From JANLTX01 sp049840835 (GTDB lineage: Bacteria; Armatimonadota; Armatimonadia; Armatimonadales; Armatimonadaceae): 64,000 nucleotides of DNA. A program made the position numbers and the translations under genes. Positions 25,315-34,293 of the stretch are shown here, in pieces; within the stretch, counting starts at the first letter, position 1, and each line of letters starts with the position of its first letter. The notes below the pieces were generated by a model. The model was not told the origin of the DNA. It did not search any database and worked only from the letters and a program-made list of their open reading frames with translations. The stretch lies in NCBI GenBank assembly GCA_049840835.1, contig JASGJG010000001.1, forward strand, positions 315,874 to 379,873, given 5' to 3'.

Positions 25315-25719
25315 TTATTTTGCGGTGCGTTTTTTGAACTCGATCTCCGGATCGACGCAGTGGTCCTTGCTTGCCGGTACATGCACCACGCTTGCCGACA
25401 ATGGCGTGTGTACACAGAGGCTAATATCAGGCTGGACCAGAGAGGCATGGGCGCTCCAAGCGGCAACGGAAAGAGCGAGCGTGCAGAGCAGCGCTGCTCC
25501 CCACATCTGTATCGATGCGTAGGGATTGGGGGGCGCCGAATGTGGAGCCATCGCACTGGCAAGGTGCAGTGAGACAGCGCTGAACTTGCGATAGCGCTCC
25601 CGGCAGGCAGGGCAGCGCAGGAGATGGAACTGGACTCGCAGCAGAGCGGGCAGGGGCAGCGCCCGATGAGCCGCTAAGAGCAGGTCGGAATCGGAGCAGG
25701 AACAGGAGTGCGGAGTCAT
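25315..25719 (-). CDS. Zinc-finger anti-sigma factor
   Basis: The 134-residue protein has an N-terminal zinc-binding anti-sigma (ZAS) domain with the HLLRCPACRERY motif (H-x3-C-x2-C) and an extra Cys-rich start (SCSCSD). One membrane segment (about residues 72-92) and a periplasmic tail of about 40 residues with two Cys follow. It overlaps the sigma-factor gene by four bases and should hold that ECF sigma at the membrane until a signal arrives. The redox-active Cys pairs could sense oxidants (inference). Confidence 0.82.
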   Translation of the reverse strand: MTPHSCSCSDSDLLLAAHRALPLPALLRVQFHLLRCPACRERYRKFSAVSLHLASAMAPHSAPPNPYASIQMWGAALLCTLALSVAAWSAHASLVQPDISLCVHTPLSASVVHVPASKDHCVDPEIEFKKRTAK

Positions 25720-26285
25720 AGTGGTCTGCCCTCCTTTTCCAGGGCATGGAGCGCTCGTGTATGCGCCTGATAGAAGTGATACTTCACTGTATTTACATTG
25801 CGGTCCAATACCAGTGCGGTTTCTTCCAGAGTCAGTTCCTCAAAATAATATAGCTCTAAAATCTGCCGTTGTACTTCGGGCAGCTCGTCTAAAAGCTCGC
25901 GCACCCAGAGGGCCCGCTCTATGGTAGCCCACTGATCGCTTCCTGGTACCGAGAGCTCCTCTAGAGAGACGGAGTTAGGGGCGCGCCGATGGGCATCTAT
26001 CGCTTTATTGCGGGCGATTCGGTAGAGCCAGGTCTTGAAACGCACACGGGGCTCAAAGCCAGGTAATGCCACCCAGGCGGCAAGCAGAGTCTCCTGGAGA
26101 ACATCCTCCAGGAGCTCGCCTACTTGCTGCCGTAGCAGAAAGTAACGCAGAGCTTGCTCATGCAGGCAGATTAGCGCATCGAACGCTTCTCTATCTCCTT
26201 GTCGGGCGCGTGTTAGGAGAGCGCTCTCTGAAAGCGCTTTCTTCGGCCTCAGGCCATTTCCTAACCGCAGCGAAAAGGACTGCAT
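25716..26285 (-). CDS. ECF RNA polymerase sigma factor
   Basis: The 189-residue protein has region 2 (AFDALICLHEQALRYFL to FKTWLYRIARNKAID) and region 4 (LPEVQRQILELYYFEELT followed by ETALVLDRNVNTVK). This is the order and size of group IV sigma factors. It is coupled by an ATGA overlap to a zinc-finger anti-sigma. A TAGAGT box five bases before its ATG suggests a leaderless mRNA. It is divergent from the sugar transferase operon, which may be among its targets. Confidence 0.95.
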   Translation of the reverse strand: MQSFSLRLGNGLRPKKALSESALLTRARQGDREAFDALICLHEQALRYFLLRQQVGELLEDVLQETLLAAWVALPGFEPRVRFKTWLYRIARNKAIDAHRRAPNSVSLEELSVPGSDQWATIERALWVRELLDELPEVQRQILELYYFEELTLEETALVLDRNVNTVKYHFYQAHTRALHALEKEGRPL

Positions 26286-26290
26286 AGCAC

Positions 26291-26296
26291 ACTCTA
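26291..26296 (-). promoter_or_regulatory. -10 box (TAGAGT) for the ECF sigma gene
   Basis: TAGAGT is followed by GTGCT and the ATG at 26285, a 5-nt gap. It overlaps the stop codon of the small ORF at 26294-26398. Confidence 0.4.
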
Positions 26297-26398
26297 CCCG
26301 GATTTCTTGCGAATCCCTAATAATACGGCCAGCAGGAGGGCGCCCCCTCCAACGACCGCAAGGACAAACATCGCAAGCGTCGTGGCATCAAAATTCAC
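26294..26398 (-). CDS. 34-residue single-span membrane peptide (candidate)
   Basis: A GTG-initiated ORF encodes a short polar start (NFDATTLA), a Gly/Ala/Leu/Val-rich membrane span (FVLAVVGGGALLLAVLLG) and a basic end (IRKKSG). This N-out/C-in layout is typical of real small membrane proteins. It lies directly upstream of the ECF sigma gene on the same strand. GATAGT seven bases before the GTG could act as its -10 box. No homologue is known to me. Confidence 0.4.
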   Translation of the reverse strand: MNFDATTLAMFVLAVVGGGALLLAVLLGIRKKSG

Positions 26399-26579
26399 TG
26401 TTTTAACTATCGCTTAGCACATTCAAAAAGTTGGTGTGAAAAATAAACCTGTTGGAATTCATCGAAACGTGGCATAATGTATTCCTGTGGCACTGTGGCC
26501 CTGGCATGTGGCTTATCCGACAAAGTCACAGCGTGCCAGTGTCCAGATGTCGGAGAACGGTTGGATTAGAGTAAGGAAC

Positions 26580-27275
26580 ATGCTGGGTACAACAGACCGG
26601 GATCAACCTGTCTACATGGAGCGTGCCGCAGTGAGTCGCCGCGTAAGCGAGCGCTCGTCGGAGCGGGGCGCTTATCTGGCAGCCAAGCGCGTGCTAGATG
26701 TGGTTCTTGCTTTCTGTGCGCTGACCGCAATCTTCCCCCTGTGCGTCCTGATTGCTCTCGCCATAAAACTCACTGATGGTGGCCCGGTTCTCTTCTGGCA
26801 GAAGCGAGTCGGCAAAGACGGTGACGAGTTCTGGTTCCCCAAGTTCCGCTCCATGGTAACCGATGCCGAGCGACGACGACGGGAGCTTCTCTGTAACAAT
26901 CAGCATGGTGGCGAAGGTGTCACCTTCAAGATCAAAAACGATCCGCGCATCACTCCTGTCGGTATCCTTCTCCGCAAGTACTCCTTAGACGAGCTTCCTC
27001 AGTTCTGGTCGGTCCTGAAGGGCGATATGAGCCTGGTAGGTCCCCGCCCTGCTCTCCCCGTGGAAGTGGCTCAGTACAACGACTATGAGCGCCAGCGCCT
27101 GGCTGTGATCCCTGGCCTGACCTGTTTCTGGCAGGTAGAAGGGCGTGCTAACATCCCTTTTCCCCAGCAGGTGGAGATGGACTTGCGCTACATTCGTGAG
27201 CGCAACCTCTGGCTGGACATTACGCTCTTGCTAAAAACCCTGCCAGCGGTTATCCTGGCTCGTGGCGCGTACTGA
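26580..27275 (+). CDS. Undecaprenyl-phosphate sugar phosphotransferase
   Basis: The bacterial sugar-transferase domain is clear. It has one membrane segment near the N-terminus (VVLAFCALTAIFPLCVLIALAIK), the GGPVLFWQKRVG and FPKFRSM motifs, the SLDELPQ motif, and the VGPRP and PGLTCFWQVEGR signatures. It transfers a phosphosugar to undecaprenyl phosphate, starting exopolysaccharide or glycan synthesis at the inner membrane. The start is uncertain: an ATG at 26580 follows AAGGA, whereas a GTG at 26487 follows CATAAT by 8 nt and adds 31 unconvincing residues. It overlaps the DUF58 gene. Confidence 0.85.
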   Translation: MLGTTDRDQPVYMERAAVSRRVSERSSERGAYLAAKRVLDVVLAFCALTAIFPLCVLIALAIKLTDGGPVLFWQKRVGKDGDEFWFPKFRSMVTDAERRRRELLCNNQHGGEGVTFKIKNDPRITPVGILLRKYSLDELPQFWSVLKGDMSLVGPRPALPVEVAQYNDYERQRLAVIPGLTCFWQVEGRANIPFPQQVEMDLRYIRERNLWLDITLLLKTLPAVILARGAY

Positions 27276-28602
27276 GAAGTTAGCCCAGAAAGCCGGGCTT
27301 CGATCTCCCATTGAACTGACCGGGTTTCCGGGCACAAAAGACGTTCGCCAGCACCCGCAGGCTCGCTATCAGGGGCCTCTCTACCGCTGGTGCTGGAAGA
27401 TTTGGCATCATCGGCTCACCCGCTCCGGTCGCTGGATGATGGGCTTTTCCATCGTCGCGCTGCTATTCTTCGGCCTTTATTTTTCGCTGTATATCCAGAC
27501 GTTTATCGTCACGATCTACGCCGCCCTACTCTGGCTTCCCTGTGTGCCTGCGCTCTTTCGTGCCCCGCGCGCTCAATTGAAAGTGAGCCATGTGGACCGA
27601 ACGGTAGCGGGCAGCACGATTCCGGTCACTCTTACTCTCACCGGTACAGGCCGCACCGAGCGCGACCTGCATATCGCTGCCTGGGGCTTGCCCGTAGCCA
27701 TAGATGCTCTGGACGAAGAGGGCGCCCCTGCCGGGACTTTAGAAGCCAATAGGCATGTCTCTGTAACCACAAAGCTACTCTGTAAGAAGCGTGGCGTGTA
27801 CACCCTCCCCGGCTGGCGGCTCATGAGCGATGCCCCGTTTGGACTGGTGAACGCCTACCGTGTCCTTCGCGAGACCAGCAAGCTAATCATCCACCCTGCC
27901 TATCAGCCCCTTGCCACCCTGAATCTTCCGACCGGGCGGCGCTGGCAACCGGGAGGGATTCTCACGGCCACTCAGAGTGGGGATTCGTTTGAGTACGCGG
28001 GCAATCGCCCCTGGCGTGAGGGGGACAGCCTGAGAGATATCGACTGGCGCTCTACCGCTCGGCACTCCGGCGCCGAGAATGGCGGTTTGATTGTCCGAGA
28101 GTGGCGCGAGGAGTTCTTTCTCCGCGTGGGCGTTATCTTAGACACCCATGTGCCAAAACCCAATGACAAGGCACGCCTGGAAACCCTGGAGCGAGCGGTT
28201 GCCGTGTGCGCCGCGCTCTCGGATGCCCTGGCCGCACGAGACTATGTCGTTGATATCTTCGCTGCTGGTCCTAAGCTGGTGCACCTGACCGCCGGACGCG
28301 GCCTTGCTTATCGGGAGCAGATTCTAGACGAGCTGGCGCTGGTGGAACCGGTAGCCACGGAGCCGCTGAGCCAGATAGCCCCCCGCCTGACGGAAGACCT
28401 GGGAAAGCTCACCACAGTTATCTGTGTCTTCATCGATTGGGACACCCCACGTCAGCAGTTTGTAGATGAGCTTCGAGCACAGGGAGTAGGGGTCCGTATT
28501 GCTCTCCTCACCGAAAGCGACGATGCCACAGTAACTGCCTCCGACCCGGAACTACGTGTCATCACCCCATCTGCCGTAGGCTCTGGTAACGTCGCGCTAT
28601 AG
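27262..28602 (+). CDS. DUF58 domain protein
   Basis: The 446-residue protein starts at a GTG within the sugar transferase gene. Two membrane segments lie at about residues 55-95. The DUF58 signature FEYAGNRPWREGDSLRDIDW follows near residue 245, then a vWA-like region with a late VFIDWDTP. DUF58 proteins often partner MoxR ATPases and transglutaminases in chaperone-like envelope modules, but none is adjacent here. Overlap with the sugar transferase indicates one transcript. Confidence 0.85.
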   Translation: MARTEKLAQKAGLRSPIELTGFPGTKDVRQHPQARYQGPLYRWCWKIWHHRLTRSGRWMMGFSIVALLFFGLYFSLYIQTFIVTIYAALLWLPCVPALFRAPRAQLKVSHVDRTVAGSTIPVTLTLTGTGRTERDLHIAAWGLPVAIDALDEEGAPAGTLEANRHVSVTTKLLCKKRGVYTLPGWRLMSDAPFGLVNAYRVLRETSKLIIHPAYQPLATLNLPTGRRWQPGGILTATQSGDSFEYAGNRPWREGDSLRDIDWRSTARHSGAENGGLIVREWREEFFLRVGVILDTHVPKPNDKARLETLERAVAVCAALSDALAARDYVVDIFAAGPKLVHLTAGRGLAYREQILDELALVEPVATEPLSQIAPRLTEDLGKLTTVICVFIDWDTPRQQFVDELRAQGVGVRIALLTESDDATVTASDPELRVITPSAVGSGNVAL

Positions 28603-28607
28603 GGAGG

Positions 28608-28755
28608 TCCCTCACCCGGCGCTTCGCGCCACCCTCTCCCATGTTCCAGCTCGCTACGCGAGTGGGAGAGGGTAAAAGGCAGTAAGGTTCTTGCTCCCCT
28701 TCTCCCACCCACGAAGTGGGCTTGATTATGGGAGAAGGGGCAGGGGGATGAGGGA
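28608..28755. repeat. Family C nested-palindrome element
   Basis: A 148-bp non-coding element starts TCCCTCACCC and ends GGGATGAGGGA. It contains two internal hairpins, ACCCTCTCCCA/TGGGAGAGGGT and CCCCTTCTCCCA/TGGGAGAAGGGG, each with a small CGAAG- or CTACG-type loop. It starts 6 bp after the DUF58 stop codon. The architecture is like family A but the sequence differs. Confidence 0.75.
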
Positions 28756-28803
28756 CAAAGCCTTGCCACTCTATTCAGGGCGTGATAGAATCACGCTTGC
28801 CTC

Positions 28804-28875
28804 GGACGGTTGGCGCAGTGGTAGCGCGTCTCCTTGACACGGAGAAGGTCACAGGTTCAAATCCTGTACCGTCCA
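28804..28875 (+). tRNA. tRNA-Val (anticodon GAC)
   Basis: The acceptor stem pairs GGACGGT with ACCGTCC. The anticodon loop TTGACAC sits in a TCTCC/GGAGA stem, and the T arm carries GGTTCAAATCC. The discriminator base is A and CCA is not encoded. A strong terminator follows 20 bp later. Confidence 0.96.
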
Positions 28876-28894
28876 CTTTTCCCAGAATACAGAG

Positions 28895-28937
28895 CAAACC
28901 TTCACTTCAACTAGTTGAAGTGAAGGTTTGTTTTTTT
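28895..28937 (+). terminator. Terminator of the tRNA-Val gene
   Basis: A perfect 36-bp palindrome (28895-28930) is followed by seven Ts. It separates the tRNA from the convergent thioredoxin-like gene, whose stop codon overlaps the T-run. Confidence 0.92.
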
Positions 28938-29847
28938 AGCCCGGATCGGTAACCGGCATCAGAGTCTGCCAGGAAAAGCCCCCCCGCCAGCCACCATCCA
29001 TGTGCGTGCGTGGCACCTTACCTGTAAATGCCAGAGTAGGCCGCAGGCGCTCCAGAGTCGCAACCAGCGTAGCCGCATCTGTGCTGAGTGGCCAGCGCTG
29101 CGTTACCAGCCCGGTAAGGCCATAGGTATGCGGCATTACCAGAACAATCCCCTCCGTTTCCGGCAGTTTGACAGCGCGTAGCTCTGCCGGGGTAGCGGCA
29201 GGGCTATAGGCATACTTGCCGCGCAGCCGGGAATTCCAGGCCAGGCGTGCCAGCAGCTTGTTCAGCTCTACCCGTTTGGCAGCATCGGCACTGGTGGCCA
29301 CTATCAGCGGCATCGAGTCGCAGGCGGCTACATCCAATGCCAGCCGCAGGTTCTCCATAGCGGGGAGCGCCTCCTGTTCCCCAGTTGGGGGATAGCGTGC
29401 CGCTATTTCTTTCAGGCCACGCGCCATATCCTCTGGGCTAGAGAAGGTCCACTCCGGCGAACGCCCCGGTCGGGCGAGATAGCGGTCCGCTTTGGGAGAG
29501 AGCATTGCAAAGACTGTGTTTTCCAGCGTGCCTGCGCGCCCTCGAAAGACTTTCTCTAAGTACTGCGTCTCTTCTTTATTTTCATAGGTCGCCAGCCGGA
29601 TACAGATAATGCTCCGCGAGGCATCTATGACTGGTTTGTGGGACAGGAGACTCCTATCCATCTCTTGCTTGCCTGGTCACCAGATACCGGGAATGCCATG
29701 GCACTGTGGCGCCGCTGAGAGCAGCAACACCGGGCGATTCGTTCGCTTCGCCTCCGCCAGTCCGGCCTTTAGGGAGCCGAACCAGACAATGCCTCCTTCG
29801 GTCGGGGTAGGAACCGTGCGCTCGTTGCTGGGTCGTCCTTGAAACAT
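28936..29847 (-). CDS. Thioredoxin-like protein with in-frame TGA (candidate selenoprotein)
   Basis: From the ATG at 29847 the frame is continuous to 28936 except for one TGA at codon 57 (29677-29679). The ATG at 29661 is in the same frame. Before the TGA lies a thioredoxin-type strand (RPVLLLSAAPQCHGIPGIW). After it come PGKQEMD and LLSHKPVI, so the TGA takes the place of the first Cys after Trp in a WCxxx-K/MD arrangement. The rest has SIICIRLATYENKEE and a C-terminal VPRTHMDGG. A SECIS-like hairpin lies downstream. Either Sec insertion gives a 303-residue redox protein, or this is a nonsense mutation leaving a 241-residue remnant. No sel genes are in the window. Confidence 0.65.
29641..29659 (-). 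promoter_or_regulatory. SECIS-like hairpin downstream of the in-frame TGA
   Basis: On the minus strand, 17 nt after the TGA, GGATAGGA pairs with TCCTGTCC (8 bp including one G-U) around a GTC loop. The first loop base is G. Distance, stem and loop G agree with the general bacterial SECIS model, which needs a G early in the apical loop about 16-37 nt after UGA. Confidence 0.5.
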
Positions 29848-29971
29848 CTCTCTGCCTCCTTACTAGTAACTAGTGGCTCTACTATGCGCTTCAACCGTGA
29901 AGCAATAGTGAAGCGACTAAAAATTCTTGTTTGGAAGTGTTAGAGTAGTGCGTCTATAGGGCAGGACGGCA

Positions 29972-30544
29972 ATGTTTACCGTAGCAACACGAGAGATGAC
30001 AGGGGATACAGACGAGCTGGTAGCCCTGGTGGAGTTAGCGCGAAGCGGCAATCAAGACGCTTGCGCAACTCTGCTGGGCCGCTACCGACGCGTGGCGCTC
30101 GCCTACGCCATCACTCGTTTGCGAGATTCAGATGCCGCCGAAGATGCTGCCCAGGAAGCCTTTATTAAAGCGCTGAGCGGACTGGGTGGGCTACGCAGGG
30201 CCGAGCGGTTCGGGCCCTGGCTCATGCAGCTAGTGCGACACCAGTGTGAAGATGCGGCCCGCCGCCGGAAAGTGCGGCAGGCAGAACCTTTAGATGAGCG
30301 CTGGGAGACCAACCTGCCCACCCCGGAAGGGTTGGCGCTGGATGCAGACCGCCGCCTGCGCCTCAGAAGCGCTATAGGCTCTCTGCCGGAAGGCATACGA
30401 GTACCGGTGCTGCTTTTCTATGCATCCGGATTGAGCTACAAAGAAATCGCGCTCGCCTTAGATTTGAAAGAAACGACCGTGCAGGGTCGGCTGGCACAGG
30501 GGCTTCGCCTGCTGCGCCGCCGCCTGCGCCCGGAGGATTTTTAG
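29972..30544 (+). CDS. ECF RNA polymerase sigma factor
   Basis: The 190-residue protein has sigma region 2 (RDSDAAEDAAQEAFIKAL, FGPWLMQLVRHQCEDAARR) and region 4 (LPEGIRVPVLLFYASGLSYKEIA, then KETTVQGRLAQG). Its stop codon directly abuts the start of the ZAS-STN gene, so the two are coupled as sigma and anti-sigma. A TATAGG box 12 nt before the ATG is a possible promoter. Confidence 0.94.
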   Translation: MFTVATREMTGDTDELVALVELARSGNQDACATLLGRYRRVALAYAITRLRDSDAAEDAAQEAFIKALSGLGGLRRAERFGPWLMQLVRHQCEDAARRRKVRQAEPLDERWETNLPTPEGLALDADRRLRLRSAIGSLPEGIRVPVLLFYASGLSYKEIALALDLKETTVQGRLAQGLRLLRRRLRPEDF

Positions 30545-33047
30545 ATGCGTCTGACCTGCTGGCTCTATGAGCGTCGTCTGAGCGCCCTCGCTCTCTCCGG
30601 AGAGCATCCTGCGCCAGACTCGCCGCTGGCTCACCATATTGCGCAGTGTCCCCATTGCCAGCGCGCCGCTCGGGAGCTGGCCAGCCTCACAGGGCACTTG
30701 GAAGGGCTGGCGGCACCCGCTGTCCATATCGATTTTGAGCACAGTGTGTTTTCCCGAGTCTCTACGACTCCTGCTCAGAACTCACTCGCCTGGCGCCCAG
30801 CCGCTGTAGCCGCGCTTGCTGTAGCGCTGCCTCTGGGCTTTTGGGCATATTCCCGACAAACGCAGAAGGCGCCTGCACAGGTCGCCACTACTGGAAACTC
30901 CGCCAGTACACCAGCATCTGAAGCCACTTATGCGCCCAGGATAAAACCTGCCTCGCGATCTATCCCGCAGGTCGCCTCGGTAAGTGCTACCCCTGCGCCC
31001 CAGCAAGCGGCTACTGTAATGGCGCCCTCGCGAGTTGTAGATACGACGGCAACTCCCCGGATTGCCCGCAAGCCTGGTAAGAAGTTCTTGCCTACAGCGA
31101 AAACATCGAGACCTACACAGGATGACCGAGCGTTTTTGAATGGCGACGGGTTCGAGGGCTACGCGCACCGTATGAGTGCGCTGCTCAAGCAGGATGCAAA
31201 ACCGTTTCTGGCGTCGGTGGGTGGTGCAACGAAGGGAGATGACTTTGTTTCCATTCCCGCTCCGCAGGTAGCTACGAACTCTCCGGCAGCTATGGCCGAG
31301 GCACTGGCTCGCTATGAGCAAGAGAAGTCAGTCGTCGATGCCCGGTTGCAGCACAAACTTACTCTGGGCAGAAAACGCATCTCGTTTGCCGACCTGTGCG
31401 AGCAGATTTCCAAAGAGACCGGCATTGAAATCACCGCGACCCGCTCTGTTGGCGATGAAAAGATAACCATCTTCTGTAAAGACCGCCCCCTGCGTGACAT
31501 CATGCGCCAGGTAACCCGGCTGTTCGGCTTCACCTGGGAGCGTAGCGGCGACGAAGATAAGTGGCGCTACAAGCTCACCGAGCCGCTCAAGGTCCGTATC
31601 CTGGAAGAAGAGCTACGCAACAAAGACCGCAATGAAGCCCTGCTTGCTCTGGACCGCGAGATGGAAGCCTATAAGGACCTGCTGGGGCTTTCCCCTGAGG
31701 ATGCCCGCGCTCAGGCGGAAGGTGCGATTGATCCGAAAAAGAAAGAGCGCCTGAAGCTGCTGGGTGGGCTAGGCTGGGGACCGGCACAGCTCTATAACAG
31801 CCTTTCCTCCGAGGAGCGGGATGCTCTTCTTGCCGGTAAGCGCCTCTCGTTTCAAGGAGATGGGGGTGGTCCCGGGGGGGCACTGGGTCTGCCTGCCGGT
31901 ATGCGCGATTCCGTGCTGAAGTCGTTGCGTGGACACGCATTTATCAATGGAGACAGCACCTCCCTCACCAACGACCGAGAGAGCGAGTTTGCCAAGAACG
32001 CCAAGGGAGTACCCCGGATGAAGTGCCGGGCATGCTTCCTACTGCCGGGCTGGCGCTGGAGCGCTCCGAGCTAGGCCAGTTCGAGCTGGTAGGCCAGACC
32101 GGGTTTGGCAATGGAAGCAGCTCCAGTTCCAGCGGTTCTGTACTGGCAACCGGTATCAGCCCTTCTGCTGCCAGCCCCGAGAACGCGAAGGCGAACGCAA
32201 CCCTGGGAGCGGACCCACGCTTCAAGACCAGCTCTGTGCTGCCTGCCTGGCAGGAGAAACGCAAACTCACCACGGCTGACCTGCTGGAAGCGATTCATAA
32301 AGCCACGGGCAAAGACGTTATCGGGGATTACTTCACCCGGCTTTATGAGCCGCAAAAGCTCTGGGGCAAGACACCTGCACCTCTCTTCGATGTGTTGAAC
32401 AAAGCCTGCGATGCTACCCGCTTGCGCTGGGAGGAGAAAGAGGGCTTCCTGAGTTTCCGCAGTACCGACTTCTTCAACATGCGGCTCAAAGAAGTGCCCA
32501 ACCGCCTCATGGATCGCTGGGCAAGCATTCGCCAGGAGAAGAAAGAGCTTTCCCCGAAGAGCTTCGGGAGATATCCCGCCTGACCGATTTCCAGTTAGAC
32601 AGCAGCGGCATGGCCGAAGGAGCGCAGGCACTCTGGGGGCTGGATGAGTGGACCTACCTGCGAGGCGAGAACCTGCGCCCAATCTGGCGGTTCCTGGACA
32701 GCCTGCCTGCACCACAGCGCAATATGATGCTCAGCGAGAGCGGTCTGCATTTCGGTGGGTTGGGGTTGGACGCGCAACGCGGCTTTATCGGAGTGCTCTA
32801 CTTCCCCGGCGAGGCCATTCGAACAAGCATGGAAAACGGGACTGCTACAGATGAAACGCTACAGCGGCTTGGAAAAGCGACCCTGATGCTCACCAATGAT
32901 CCCAAGCGCCTGCCCAAAGGTGTCGGGTTAGGACAGGGGGATGCCAAAGAGTGGTATCTGGTTGCGAATGCACCGGCGGAAAACAACAGCACATTGCACA
33001 AGGTGGTAGGGCGACAGAGCATGGCCTCCAACACCAGCAAAGATTGA
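30545..33047 (+). CDS. ZAS anti-sigma fused to STN-type domains, two frameshifts
   Basis: The N-terminus is a zinc-finger anti-sigma domain (HHIAQCPHC at about residues 33-41). A membrane segment (about 82-100) and a long Pro/Ala/Thr-rich periplasmic linker follow. Then comes an STN-like domain (FADLCEQISKETGIEI, FCKDRPLRDIMRQV). A second similar unit (LTTADLLEAIHKATGKDV, PLFDVLNKACDATRL) lies after the first frameshift. The frame moves by one base at a C-run near 32012-32015 and again at 32552-32555. Restoring one C at each gives a single protein of about 834 residues. The coupled ECF gene makes this its likely anti-sigma and envelope sensor. Confidence 0.75.
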
Positions 33048-33146
33048 CAGAAAGGTAAACCCTCTGGGTTACACTAGGGGCGCGGCCAAAAGCCGCGTCC
33101 TTTTTTTCGGCAGGCATAACGCCACACCTCGGCGCAATAGATCCCG

Positions 33147-34293
33147 ATGGATACGAAAGTCGGGACTATCTACCTCAACCGTGCACCGGGGCATTCCTGG
33201 GACCAGAATCGCCCGGCAGGGCTAAGTGAAGCCCTATTCACCGAGCCACTTACCTGGGCAGGTGGCTCTGCGAGAGTCGGTGTCTCGTTCATTCTCTCCG
33301 GGCTCAATGGCTCGCCGGAAACGCTCACCGAGACACTGCGGCGATTGCTCGCGCTGGCTGAGAAGACCAATACACCGACCCTGATTGCGCTGGATACCCA
33401 AAACTGGTGGGATGCTCGCCCCGATCTCTGGAACTGGTTCGATAAGCACGCTCCCAGTTTTTCCTACAGCAACGCCGAAAACGTGGAATGGACTGGCCCG
33501 GAGCCACGAGATGCTGTGGCACTCTGCTGGCGCAACTGGGGCCGCCAGATTCGCGTGCTACCTGCCCCGAATTGTAGCTGCTCCCAGATTCCGTAAGGCT
33601 AGCCAGGAAGTCCTGCGCCCACTTATGAAGATTCTCTTCGCTGCCGTGAAGCGACGCCCGGATCTCTTTCCCGGTGTCAAAGTCGGTTGGGAGACATCAG
33701 TAGGAATCAACGCGTTCCATTACCCTGATGGCAACCGTCTGCGCCTGCGCCCGGAGTCGGAAGACCCTACTCAGGGCCTGGATATGACCAGAGACCTTCA
33801 TGGTGGCCTGGTACCGCTCGGCTGGGCCGCCCGCGCCACCATGGGGCGCCCCGGCTCCGGCGCACCCACCCGCGCTGACCATGAAGCCATCGCTGCGGAC
33901 TACTTGCGCTTCTTAGTAACCCTGGCCCGTGAAGCCGGTTTTTCCCAGCGCCAGATATTCACCCACTCCGGCGGGCAGTTCGCGCCGTGGGAAAAGCATG
34001 TCAGTCACCAGGTAGCCTGCGTGCCCGGCGCAACCCCCGGCTGGAGCCTCTACAACACCGCCCCAGCCGATGCAGGCGACATGCCGAAAGCTGTGGGCAC
34101 TGGGGAGTGGTGCGCCGCCGAGTGGCTCACCTTTGCGCAGACTGCTGAAGGCTGGCAGGAGGCGCTGACAAAAACGCTCTCCTTCCGCGCCTGCCGCTTT
34201 GTAAACATTTATAACTACGAAGGGATAGTGACAAACGCTGCCGCTCAGGCTGGCGTAAAAGCAACTCTCTCAGCGCCAGATTTGCACAAGTAG
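33147..34293 (+). CDS. Conserved-looking hypothetical protein, one frameshift
   Basis: Two frames join near 33570-33573 (CCGAATTGTAG; one T too many) to give about 381 residues. The first part has VGTIYLNRAPGHSWDQNRP and a TLIALDTQNWWDARPDLW strand. The second has GVKVGWETSVGINAFHYP, a GLVPLGWAARATMG loop and GFSQRQIFTHSGGQF. The strand-loop pattern suggests a TIM-barrel sugar enzyme (glycosidase-like), but no catalytic pair is assigned. There is no signal peptide. Its end overlaps the convergent metallopeptidase gene by 24 bp. Confidence 0.55.

Noticed and set aside
32568..32583. TGA at the end of the middle frame of the ZAS-STN gene as another Sec codon
   Set aside because: The protein continues in a different frame, explained by one missing C at 32552-32555, so this is a frameshift rather than recoding.
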